The translations under genes and the position numbers were made by a program. Positions 30,086 through 38,870 of a stretch of DNA of 64,000 nucleotides are shown here, piece after piece. Location: assembly GCF_006716465.1 (NCBI RefSeq), contig NZ_VFPB01000007.1, forward strand, positions 62,001 through 126,000. The letters run 5' to 3'. Positions within the stretch are counted from its first letter, which is position 1. Every line of letters begins with the position of its first letter. Under the pieces are notes generated by a model. That model was not told the DNA's origin, ran no database searches, and saw only the letters and a list, made by a program, of their open reading frames with translations. This stretch comes from Pseudoxanthomonas sp. 3HH-4. Its GTDB lineage: Bacteria; Pseudomonadota; Gammaproteobacteria; Xanthomonadales; Xanthomonadaceae.

Positions 30086-33000
30086 TGCGCTTCTGCCGCC
30101 ACTGCAAAACCGAGCGTGCGATCGTTGAGCTCATCTGCGAAGGCACGGTGCTGAATCAGACCTGCGGTTGGGACCTGTCGAACGAACCGATCCGCCAGTT
30201 GGGGTGGCGCCCGCAACCGGTCACCACTCGCGAGGTCCTGCAAGTACATGCTGAGGACACTCAGGAGCCCGCCCTACTCTGCAGCGCCGGCCACCCCATG
30301 CAACCAGGGGATCTCATATGTCTGGAATGCGGCGCCGAACTCGCATCGCCCGAGACGCCCCAATCGCAGGCGTCACTCAATGAACCCGAGGCAGAAGCGG
30401 ATCAGAGCGAAACTCAGATTGATGGGTGGCGCCTTTTGCGCGAGATCAGCCGCACCGATGGCGTGCGCGAGCGCTATCTGGCCCAGCACGATGACGGCAG
30501 ACAAGCGATCTTGACCTTGTACCGGGCAGGCGCTGAGCCTGATCCAGCGGTCTACAGCGTGCTGCGCCGACTCCCACGCGACCACGTTCCGGAAATCATC
30601 GCCACTGGCCGCTGGAATGACCGCGCCTATGAGGTGGCCGAAGAGCTGACCGGGGGCACGCTTGCGGGGCTGGGCATCGTCATCCATGACCTAGAGGCCG
30701 TTCGACACATCGTCCGTGAACTCGGACATGCGCTCCATGCGTTCAGCGAGGCCGGGCTGCGCCACCGCGATCTACGGCCAGGCACGTTGTTGGTTCGGCA
30801 ACGCGAGCCTCTAGATCTGGTGATCAGCGGATTCGGATCGGCGCGACTTTCCGAGTTCGATCTCGATATCGTCTCGCCGCTTGAAATCAGCCGCTATATG
30901 GCACCCGAAGCCATCGCCGGCGGCGTTGCCGCCGCTTCGGACTGGTGGAGCCTGGGCATGATCCTGCTCGAGCAGATCACACAAGGAGCGTGCTTTGAGG
31001 GCATTAATCCCAATGCGTATCTGATCCACGTGCTGGCCCATGGCGTGCAGCTCCCGCCAGCAATTGATCCACAGCTTGAACTGCTGCTCCGCGGGTTGCT
31101 CGCCCGTGATCGCCACCAACGTTGGCAATGGGCCCAGGTCTGCGCATGGCTGGATGTTGAAGCGGTGACGGCGCCTGCTGCTGTGCAGGTGGAACAAGAC
31201 ACCGAGGACGGCGCGACGATCATCTTGGCGGGGCGACGCTTCCATAGCCCAGGCCCCTTCGCATTGGCCGCCGCCGAAGAGCAGCACTGGGCTCAGGCGC
31301 TGGATCACCTGCTGCGTGGGGTGATCGCTACGTGGGGCGAGCAGATCGGCCTTGCACCCAAGACGCTCGCGGGCCTGCGACAAGTCGCCCAGTACGACGA
31401 GCTGGAAGACGACTTCCGCCTGATGCTGGCGTTGAAGATCCTCAATCCCGATGTCCCCCTGATCCAACGGGGGCATATCGTCACGCCGGGCTGGCTACTC
31501 GAACACCCCTTGGAAGGCTATCGGCTGATCACCGGCCCGGTGCCGGACCTACTGGAGACCTTGACCAGCGAGAACTGGCTATCACGTCTGAAGGTCCGGG
31601 CTGAGCAGGTGCGACAGCGCGCGCGGCACCAGGACATAGAGCTGGACGAGCCTCAGTTGCGGATCTATCTGCTGTCCACCTCCCGGGCACGGCTTGCCGC
31701 GCAATGGCAGGAGCGGCAACGACTGTTGCCTGATAGCGAACACCCAGGCATTCGCTCACTGACCGACCGGCGCGCAATAGGCGAGGAAGACCTGATCGTT
31801 CTGCTTAGTGCGGCGATCCACCAGTTTCGTTCCGTAAATGCGATTGTCGCCGAAGCGGAAAGACTGGCAACGGATGCGGGCGCAACCGCATTCGATAGTG
31901 ATGCCGCGCGTGCTCTACTTCTGCTTGATCGCCCGACATTGTTTCGAAATGTGGACGAACGCATTGCGGGCTTCGCGCGCTGCGGCTTAGGGCGATTGGA
32001 TGCCTGGGCTGACCAATTTCGCATTGAGCGGCGTATGCCGTTGGCCAATGCGCTCGTATTGCTTGCCGTGCCATCCGAGAACTGGCTGGAACCCCAGAAG
32101 CAGCAATACGTCACCCAGATCCTGGATTTCTTCGAGAAGAAGATCACCACGAGCGTGATGCGTGGACCACTGGTGAGGATGACCATTGGCAAGACCACGG
32201 GACGAGTCGACGTGCGCGAGCTCGACACCGCGCGTCGGCCAGCCGCAGCACTGCTTGACGCGCTACTGCAGCGCCAAGCCAAGGCCATTGAGGTGGATCC
32301 GGCAGCATTCTCCGGCAACCTCCAAATGGAGCAGCGCCTGCATGCTCTGCACCGGCAGAGCTCGCTTTACAAACGTGATACAGGTATCGACGGCTTGCAC
32401 TTGGGTTTTCCCTTCCTGCTGACGCGCGATGCACGTGGAAACACCCGCACCCGTATTGCGCCACTACTGCTGTGGCCGGTAAAGCTGCATCTTGAATTGG
32501 GAACCCGCGGCCAAGTGTCCTTGGCGTTCGACAGTGAGCGTGAAGAGGTTCGCCTCAATCCTGCTCTTGAAGCGCTCGTGGGGGTGGACGCCTGCAAGGC
32601 TTGGCGCAGAACCGCCGACGAGCTATTGGGGCGTTCTTCCCTGAAAGCAGCCGACGTGATGGACGCGTTCGGCGTACTGGCCAGTTCCAGAGCACGAGTG
32701 CTCGAAGGATTGCCGTCGGCATCCACCGAAGTCCGAGTGCACGAGAACGAGCTGGCCTGCGCCGGCGTGCTATTCCATGTGACCTTCATGGGGCAAGCAT
32801 TGGGCGAGGATCTGCGCCAGCTCAAATCGACCTCCCCGGCCGGTACCGGATTGGAAACCGCCCTTCGCCTGCGCACCACCCCTTCCGAGGCTACTGCACC
32901 TGTCCCAGAGCTCGAACGCTTCTTTACTGCTCCCAGCGATCCCTCCCAAGAAGAGGCGGTCATGCAGGCGCGCCAAGCGCCGGGCCTGTTAATCGAAGGA

Positions 33001-36000
33001 CCGCCGGGTACGGGCAAGAGTCAGACCATCGTCAACATGGTGGCCGATGCAATCGGTCGGCATCAGAGCTTGTTGATTGTGTGTCAAAAGCACGCGGCGC
33101 TTGAAGTGGTGCATAAGCGGCTGGTGGCTGAAGGTCTCGGCAGTCGCGTGGTCATGCTCGACGATGTCAACCGTGACCGCGAGCGCGTCATCCGGGGCGT
33201 TCGCGAGCAACTTGAATCCCTCTTCGGCTCAACGGGGTCGTCCTCGCGCTCCTGGCAGGCCCAGCGAGAACGGCTGGCGGCTCGTATCGAGGCCTTGGAA
33301 GGCGAGCTTGATCGCTACCACAGCTGCCTGCATGCACTGGACGAGCGCACAGGACTGAGCTATCGGCAACTTCTGGGCGAGCTGATTGAGCTGGAACAGG
33401 GGGAACCGGTCTTGCAGTTTCCTGCCCTACGCCAGCGTTTGGGCAGCCTGGACATTACGGCCCTGGCTCACTTGGAGGAAGCCTGCGCGCCCCTCGTGCG
33501 CCTATGGCTACCCGCGCGTTTTGAAGGCAGCCCACTGGCACGCCTGAAAGCATTTCCAGCAGATGCCGCGACGCTTGAATCATTCAGAAGCGAATTCGCG
33601 CAGTTCGTCGAGGCGGAGGCATCTCGACTGACGATCCTCCAATCTAGGCCCGCGAGCTTCGACGTCGCAGAGCCTGAACCCTATCGCCACTGGCTTGAAG
33701 GGCCGGCACGGACGCTGCTTGATCTTGCGGATGATCGCCGGCAGCGCCTCACCCGTTGGCTGCCGCTGTTCGGAGAGCGCGCGGCCGGCTATGCCAATGC
33801 AGGCGCGCGCACGGTCGGCGAACTTGAGCACATTGAGAAACGGGCACGGCAGTCAGCACTGGGCGATTACTCTCCCCGCCTTTCTCCCGCGCTAAGTGCG
33901 CTACCAACCATAGAGCTCAATGGCCTGATTGACCACGCCAGCCGGGTGTTGGACGCCACGTCGTGGTTCTCAAAGCTCAACCCGACGCACTATCTGCGTC
34001 GGCGCACCGTATCGGCATTCCTGACGGCGCAAGGCGTGTCTACGTTGGGCGCTTCCGAGATATCCGAAGCCCTTGCTGCAGCGCGCCTTGAAGCGCACTG
34101 GCGCCCGCTGCGCGCCCAGTTCAGTGCAGTGCAGCAGTTGCTAAGCCTGCCCATCCCCGCTCCAGATGCGGGACTTCAACTGGCTTCCCAGGTGGGGGAT
34201 ACGCTGACCAAGCTGCGTGATGCGCAAGGCCTGTCTGCCTCGATCTCTACAGCGCCCCGCGCCTCGACGCTGGAGGCTTCCATCTTGGAGGGCACGAAAC
34301 AGTCGCTCGAAGCGCTACTCACCGAGACCGAGGCGGCCTTGGCCCGGCAGGCGGCACGAGAGCGCAGCTTGAATCGGCTATCGCGCTTGGCGGATTGGGC
34401 TGAGGAGGACTGGGGGGGGCAGTTGCGCATCTCGATTGAGAAAGGACAAAGCAATACGGCCTCGCTGCACGAGGTGGATCAAGCGTTACCGCAGCTCGGC
34501 CATTACCAACAATTCCGTGTGCGCGCCAAACAGCTGAGCGCCGCAGACTTGGCGTTTCTTGCCTTGTTGCGGGAGCGCCAGACTGACTTGGACCACATCC
34601 CAAGCGAGCGGCTTGATGCTGCAGTGCGTCGCCTGATCAACCACGAGGCGCGCTTGGGCTGGAAGCAGCGCGTGGAACAGGAGCAGCCCGCGCTGCTATT
34701 GGATCAAGCCGAAGCCGCTACAAAGATTGAGGCGCTTGCCCAAGCCGATTCGCAGATGCGTCATCTCAACCGCGAACTCTTGGGCGCCGGGATCGAGACT
34801 GCCCGTCTTGGCTCACGCAAACAGTGGGAAGATGTAACGCGGCTGACTGGCCGCCGCTCCCGCCGCCTTCGTGAGTTTGTCGAACTGGGTGCCGACCTGG
34901 GCCTGATGCATCTGCGCCCGGTCTGGCTGATGAATCCGGATGTCGCCAGCCGCGTGCTGCCCTTGCGGCCAGGCTTGTTCGACGCCGTGATCTACGACGA
35001 GGCCTCACAGATGCCCGTCGAGTTCGCGTTGCCCACATTGTTCCGCGGCCGGGTGATGGTGGTCAGCGGCGATGAGAAGCAGATGCCACCCACCGCCTTT
35101 TTCTCAAGTCGTGTGGAAAGCGATGAGGCCGAGCTGTTCGATGGCCAATCTCCTGGCGATGACGCAGAGCAGGAAGAACACGATCAGTTTGAGGACACCT
35201 GGAACCGGCGAGAAATCAAGGATTGCCCGGACCTACTCCAGCTCGCCAAAAGCGTGCTACCAACAACCACCCTGGAGATCCACTATCGCTCGGCCTATCG
35301 AGAACTTATCGGATTCTCCAACGCTTCGTTCTACGGTGATCGCCTCAGCGTTCCCGTGCGCCACCCGCCAGATAAGATCCTGGCCGTCAGGCCGCTGGAG
35401 ATGATCCGCGTGGATGGCCTGTATCAGGATCAGACCAACGTGCAGGAGGCCGAGCGTGTCGTGGAATATGTGGCACAGGTATGGCGCGAACCTGTACAGA
35501 AGCGGCCTTCTATAGGCGTGGTGACCTTCAACCGTAAGCAGGCGGACCTGATCGAAGAGCGCATGGAACAGCGAGCCGAGCACGACGACGCGTTCCGTGT
35601 GGCGTATGCCCAGGAGCGCGAACGCAGTGAGGACGGCGAAGACATGGCGGTATTCGTCAAGAACGTCGAGAACGTGCAGGGTGATGAGCGCGACGTCATC
35701 GTGTTCTCCTCGACCTTCGGCCGCAACGGCCAAGGCACTTTCCGCCGCAACTTCGGCGTGCTGGGTCAAACCGGTGGTGAGCGCCGCTTGAACGTTGCCG
35801 TTACCCGCGCGCGGAAGAAGGTGGTCATGGTTACCTCAATGCCCATCCCCGACATTTCGGACATGCTCAGCACCCAGCGGGCGCCCTCGATCCCACGCGA
35901 CTATCTGCAAGGTTATCTTGAGTACGCGCGGGCATTGTCTGCAGGCGAGTTCGCGACCAGCCGGTCGCTACTTTGCCGATTGCATACCGACCGCAGCCAT

Positions 36001-36387
36001 GTCCGTGGCGAGCGTAAGACATCCAGCGACGGCTTCACTGATGCCGTGGCCGCTTATATTCGGTCGCTGGGTTGGGAGCCCGTAGGGGCAGATGAGGGCG
36101 ACACCTTTGGTCTGGACTTTGCGATTGAGGACCCTGCCACCGGCCTCTACGCGCTGGGTATCGAGTGCGATAGCCCACGCCATGCACTTTTGAAGCATGC
36201 CCGCGCACGCGAGATCTGGCGCCGCAAGGTGTTGGGGCGCTCCATCCCCTACATTCATCGCGTTTCATCCCAGGGCTGGCATCGCGATGGCGGCACAGAG
36301 CGCGAAGCGCTCAAACAGGCCATCGAGAAAGCCGTTGCCCTCGCTGCGAGTGTTCACACTTTGGCCGACACGGCGGAGCGCTCATGA
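30082..36387 (+). CDS. Giant zinc-ribbon/pseudokinase/SF1-helicase/nuclease protein
   Basis: The protein has 2101 residues. Two zinc ribbons lie at C5/C8/C19/C28 and C67/H71/C80/C83. A kinase-fold domain (about 113-360) keeps HRD (228-230), APE (274-276) and SDWWSLG, but the VAIK Lys is Thr145, the catalytic-loop Asn is Thr235 and DFG is GFG (250-252), so it is a pseudokinase. A COG1112-type SF1 helicase has Walker A GPPGTGKS (973-980), a helical insert (about 1060-1600), DEAS (1639-1642) and motifs V/VI (NVQGDERD, GERRLNVAVTRAR, 1864-1911). A Vsr/MTES_1575-like nuclease ends the protein (D2012, E2028-C-D2030). The ATG overlaps the upstream stop. Confidence 0.88.
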   Translation: MMRFCRHCKTERAIVELICEGTVLNQTCGWDLSNEPIRQLGWRPQPVTTREVLQVHAEDTQEPALLCSAGHPMQPGDLICLECGAELASPETPQSQASLNEPEAEADQSETQIDGWRLLREISRTDGVRERYLAQHDDGRQAILTLYRAGAEPDPAVYSVLRRLPRDHVPEIIATGRWNDRAYEVAEELTGGTLAGLGIVIHDLEAVRHIVRELGHALHAFSEAGLRHRDLRPGTLLVRQREPLDLVISGFGSARLSEFDLDIVSPLEISRYMAPEAIAGGVAAASDWWSLGMILLEQITQGACFEGINPNAYLIHVLAHGVQLPPAIDPQLELLLRGLLARDRHQRWQWAQVCAWLDVEAVTAPAAVQVEQDTEDGATIILAGRRFHSPGPFALAAAEEQHWAQALDHLLRGVIATWGEQIGLAPKTLAGLRQVAQYDELEDDFRLMLALKILNPDVPLIQRGHIVTPGWLLEHPLEGYRLITGPVPDLLETLTSENWLSRLKVRAEQVRQRARHQDIELDEPQLRIYLLSTSRARLAAQWQERQRLLPDSEHPGIRSLTDRRAIGEEDLIVLLSAAIHQFRSVNAIVAEAERLATDAGATAFDSDAARALLLLDRPTLFRNVDERIAGFARCGLGRLDAWADQFRIERRMPLANALVLLAVPSENWLEPQKQQYVTQILDFFEKKITTSVMRGPLVRMTIGKTTGRVDVRELDTARRPAAALLDALLQRQAKAIEVDPAAFSGNLQMEQRLHALHRQSSLYKRDTGIDGLHLGFPFLLTRDARGNTRTRIAPLLLWPVKLHLELGTRGQVSLAFDSEREEVRLNPALEALVGVDACKAWRRTADELLGRSSLKAADVMDAFGVLASSRARVLEGLPSASTEVRVHENELACAGVLFHVTFMGQALGEDLRQLKSTSPAGTGLETALRLRTTPSEATAPVPELERFFTAPSDPSQEEAVMQARQAPGLLIEGPPGTGKSQTIVNMVADAIGRHQSLLIVCQKHAALEVVHKRLVAEGLGSRVVMLDDVNRDRERVIRGVREQLESLFGSTGSSSRSWQAQRERLAARIEALEGELDRYHSCLHALDERTGLSYRQLLGELIELEQGEPVLQFPALRQRLGSLDITALAHLEEACAPLVRLWLPARFEGSPLARLKAFPADAATLESFRSEFAQFVEAEASRLTILQSRPASFDVAEPEPYRHWLEGPARTLLDLADDRRQRLTRWLPLFGERAAGYANAGARTVGELEHIEKRARQSALGDYSPRLSPALSALPTIELNGLIDHASRVLDATSWFSKLNPTHYLRRRTVSAFLTAQGVSTLGASEISEALAAARLEAHWRPLRAQFSAVQQLLSLPIPAPDAGLQLASQVGDTLTKLRDAQGLSASISTAPRASTLEASILEGTKQSLEALLTETEAALARQAARERSLNRLSRLADWAEEDWGGQLRISIEKGQSNTASLHEVDQALPQLGHYQQFRVRAKQLSAADLAFLALLRERQTDLDHIPSERLDAAVRRLINHEARLGWKQRVEQEQPALLLDQAEAATKIEALAQADSQMRHLNRELLGAGIETARLGSRKQWEDVTRLTGRRSRRLREFVELGADLGLMHLRPVWLMNPDVASRVLPLRPGLFDAVIYDEASQMPVEFALPTLFRGRVMVVSGDEKQMPPTAFFSSRVESDEAELFDGQSPGDDAEQEEHDQFEDTWNRREIKDCPDLLQLAKSVLPTTTLEIHYRSAYRELIGFSNASFYGDRLSVPVRHPPDKILAVRPLEMIRVDGLYQDQTNVQEAERVVEYVAQVWREPVQKRPSIGVVTFNRKQADLIEERMEQRAEHDDAFRVAYAQERERSEDGEDMAVFVKNVENVQGDERDVIVFSSTFGRNGQGTFRRNFGVLGQTGGERRLNVAVTRARKKVVMVTSMPIPDISDMLSTQRAPSIPRDYLQGYLEYARALSAGEFATSRSLLCRLHTDRSHVRGERKTSSDGFTDAVAAYIRSLGWEPVGADEGDTFGLDFAIEDPATGLYALGIECDSPRHALLKHARAREIWRRKVLGRSIPYIHRVSSQGWHRDGGTEREALKQAIEKAVALAASVHTLADTAERS

Positions 36388-37727
36388 GCGGACCAAAAGT
36401 TGTTCGTATCGTTACGCGCGAGGAGATCCTGGCGATCTGCGAAGGACACCTCCAACGGCTCGCCCAGGCGTTCGCCCACTGGCAGAGGCAAGCCACCCGC
36501 TTGGGGGAACTTGATGACGCATCATTGACCACCACGCTCGAACGCCACGACCGCCTGAGAAAACTGCTTCTGGAGGACCAGCTTGCGCAACTCCAAGCCG
36601 AGGTTCCTTTGGAGATAGGGTTTCTTGAGCGCGACCTGACGCAGCGCCAAGAGCGGGCGGTTGCTAAGGCGAGTTTGGCGCGCAACGCCAAACGTAATCT
36701 CCGCGAGAACGCTACCACGTTGCTTGGGGCGCTAGAGCACAGTGCAAGCACCGATGCTTCGTTGATGGAAGCACTACGATCTATCGCTCAGGGACGCGCC
36801 ATGTCGGATGCGGCCGCGGTCGTGGCTAAAGGTTTCTCCAGCTTGGCCACTGCGGTGAACGATACCGAACTCAGTGAGTCGCAACGTCATCTTGCGCGCG
36901 CACTGCAAATCGAACGTCCCGATCGTTGGCAGTCTTCTCAAAACGAGGCTCGTGAGCCTCGCATGCAGCGTATAGATGAACATTTGGCTCAACTGCAAAC
37001 CCTATATGGGGACTCTGCGGCAGCCCCCTACTTGCAGCGACTTGAAGTTATCGAAGCTCAGTCGGCATCTTCCCACCGCAACATGTTGCTCGACAGCCTT
37101 GTCCTCGACCTTGCCGCGGCAACTGCAGGCTACCAAGCTCAGAGCACCCGTATCGCGTCGTTGCGCACCCTGGTCGCTGAACTTGAAGCCTTGGTTGGGC
37201 ACGAGGCGTCGGGCCTCCTGATGCAGACCGAAGACTGCCTGGCCAGCTCACAACCAGACAAGCAACGTGTGATGACATTGTCCGAGCAGTGTCGTGAAGC
37301 GATTGCCCAAGAGCTTGGCAGGCGCGCGGCGATCGCGCGACGTCGAGCTGTCCTGGATGGGTTGGCAAGCTTGGGATATGAAGTTCGAGAGGGTATGGAG
37401 ACCGCTTGGGCACAGGCAGGCAATGTGGTCTTACGCAAAACTGCCACGCCGGGCTTTGGCGTGGAAGTGGGCGGACGCGCGGAAAGCGGCCGGTTGCAGG
37501 TGCGTGCTGTATCGCTCTCTGGAAGGCACGATCGAGCACGGGATCGGGACATCGAAACGATCTGGTGCGGCGAATTCTCGCGCCTGCGCTCACTGCTAGC
37601 AACGCAAGGCAATGAGCTGGCTATAGAGAAAGCACTCGGGGTAGGAGAAGTGCCGCTGAAGGTGATCAACCTGGAAGCCGACAGCGGGAGCTCTGCTACC
37701 CATTCTGTTTCCCGCAACAGCACTTAG
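36384..37727 (+). CDS. Coiled-coil protein, last gene of the island operon
   Basis: The 447-residue protein begins MSGPKVVRIVTREEILAICE, a compact motif I associate with uncharacterised bacterial coiled-coil proteins. Residues about 25-340 are mostly helical, with long Gln/Ala/Leu/Arg-rich coiled-coil stretches. The last third (about 345-430) reads as an alpha/beta domain (GYEVREGMETAWAQAGNVVL, GFGVEVGGRAESGRLQVRAV). It has no enzymatic motif. The ATG overlaps the giant gene's stop by four bases, which argues for a fixed stoichiometry and a shared complex. Function unknown. Confidence 0.8.
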   Translation: MSGPKVVRIVTREEILAICEGHLQRLAQAFAHWQRQATRLGELDDASLTTTLERHDRLRKLLLEDQLAQLQAEVPLEIGFLERDLTQRQERAVAKASLARNAKRNLRENATTLLGALEHSASTDASLMEALRSIAQGRAMSDAAAVVAKGFSSLATAVNDTELSESQRHLARALQIERPDRWQSSQNEAREPRMQRIDEHLAQLQTLYGDSAAAPYLQRLEVIEAQSASSHRNMLLDSLVLDLAAATAGYQAQSTRIASLRTLVAELEALVGHEASGLLMQTEDCLASSQPDKQRVMTLSEQCREAIAQELGRRAAIARRRAVLDGLASLGYEVREGMETAWAQAGNVVLRKTATPGFGVEVGGRAESGRLQVRAVSLSGRHDRARDRDIETIWCGEFSRLRSLLATQGNELAIEKALGVGEVPLKVINLEADSGSSATHSVSRNST

Positions 37728-37797
37728 CTCTGGAGAACGCAGGTCGAGATCGGCTGCCGAAGGCGTTAGGCGGCACCCCATCTATTGATACGTGCTG

Positions 37798-37929
37798 TCA
37801 GCTGCCTTTCTTGTGTTTGTGCGGCTTTAAAGAAGGCGTATTCCCAGGCGTTTCCTTGTTATCACGGCGCCGCTGATCCGGCTTCCCCGTGGACTTGGCG
37901 ATCGGCTTTGGACCAGGCTTGATGGGCAT
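37798..37929 (-). CDS. Small basic protein of 43 residues
   Basis: A short frame starting at the ATG at 37929 (GGAG eight bases upstream) encodes a Lys/Pro-rich peptide: MPIKPGPKPIAKSTGKPDQR at the start and KPHKHKKGS at the end. The net charge is strongly positive and no hydrophobic segment is present, so it may bind nucleic acid. It is convergent with the four-gene operon, about 70 bases from its end. The good ribosome binding site favours a real gene. Confidence 0.5.
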   Translation of the reverse strand: MPIKPGPKPIAKSTGKPDQRRRDNKETPGNTPSLKPHKHKKGS

Positions 37930-38073
37930 GGGTAGTCTCCGGTGGGTAAAGATTTCTGGTGAAGTTACCTACGGTGCCGCCTAACGTCTTGATCAAGTCG
38001 CGCCACAGGGCGGGTAAGGCTCAGATAGGCGCTGGTCCGACAACGAGCCGGACCAGCGAGGAAGGGATTCGGA

Positions 38074-38160
38074 CTACCTAAGTTTAAACCCGGCTTTCTT
38101 GAATGCATCCTTGAGCTGCTTCCCAACCACAGAAACCGCCTGCGCATTCGCTCCCGTAGC
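38074..38160 (-). pseudogene. 3' fragment of an unidentified gene at the island edge
   Basis: The minus strand ends in a protein-like tail (ANAQAVSVVGKQLKDAFKKA then GFKLR and stop), while the same frame further upstream is only the antisense of the outer-membrane gene. This is consistent with the last 25-35 codons of a gene whose body was lost. The exact boundary is uncertain. Confidence 0.35.
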
Positions 38161-38721
38161 CACGAGCAGATCTACGGCACCGCCAAGTCGTGGGGCCTGG
38201 AGCCGGGCTACGGACTGAGCGACCGGAGCGAAGTGTTCCTCCAGGCGAGGGAGACCAGCGCCGACGATGGCCGCGTGCGTGTCGGAGCCGCCTACATGCC
38301 GGCGCTCGATACCGAGCTCGACGTCTTCGGCAGGTCCTCTGGCTATGACCCGTACACGTGGGAGGTGGGTTACCGGCACTTCTTCCGCGACGGTGGCCGG
38401 GTCAGGCCGTTCTTCGCGGCGAGACTGGGTGCGACCGAAACCGATATCATCCGGGCCACCTTCGAGATTCCCGACGCCGCGATCACGATTTCTAATGCGC
38501 CGTTCTACGAGAAGGGCTGGGCGCTGAGCGGCGGTCTCGAGGCCGGCGTGCAGATCCCGTTCACCGAGCGCTTCAGCATGAAGCTTGCCGCAGGGGTGAA
38601 CTACATCGACAATCTTTCCTACGACGATTCGGCGATCGCCGGGCTCGGTCTGGCGACCATCAACGATACCGGCAGCCGCGTGTCGCTGCCGGTGTCCATC
38701 ACCGGCCGCTGGAACTTCTGA
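38161..38721 (+). pseudogene. Truncated outer-membrane beta-barrel protein
   Basis: The open frame reads HEQIYGTAKSWGLEPGYGLS onward and finishes with the outer-membrane terminal Phe in ITGRWNF. Alternating strands (YTWEVGYRHFF, FFAARLGATET, FSMKLAAGVNYID) fit a small barrel of the OmpA/OmpW kind. No ATG, signal peptide or first strands are present upstream; the frame is open back to 37993 but its sequence there is unrelated. The N-terminal part was therefore probably removed when the island or its scar formed. An internal GTG at 38233 could start a 162-residue product, but it would lack an export signal. Confidence 0.65.
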
Positions 38722-38870
38722 GAACGTCCAACGGCGGGCGCAGGAACGTGCCCGCCGCCCACGCCTGACGTCGGCAGCCGTGACCAATCTGACGGATTCA
38801 ACGCAATGGAGGTGCCCACCAAGCAGGCGTCTCCGTTCAACCGGATCGATTTCCGCTTCCGGCCTTGGAT

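Larger units (their letters stand above)
21946..38165. mobile_element. Integrated genomic island at tRNA-Met (right edge approximate)
   Basis: The left edge is defined by the tRNA gene and integrase. The contents are mobile or accessory in type, strand-switched relative to the flanks, and in part visibly more AT-rich (about 23.4-27.5 kb). The right edge is placed at 38.1-38.2 kb, where a minus-strand gene tail and a truncated outer-membrane protein meet. No conjugation or phage structural genes are present, so it is a small integrative element or a decayed one. The element could extend further right. Confidence 0.5.
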
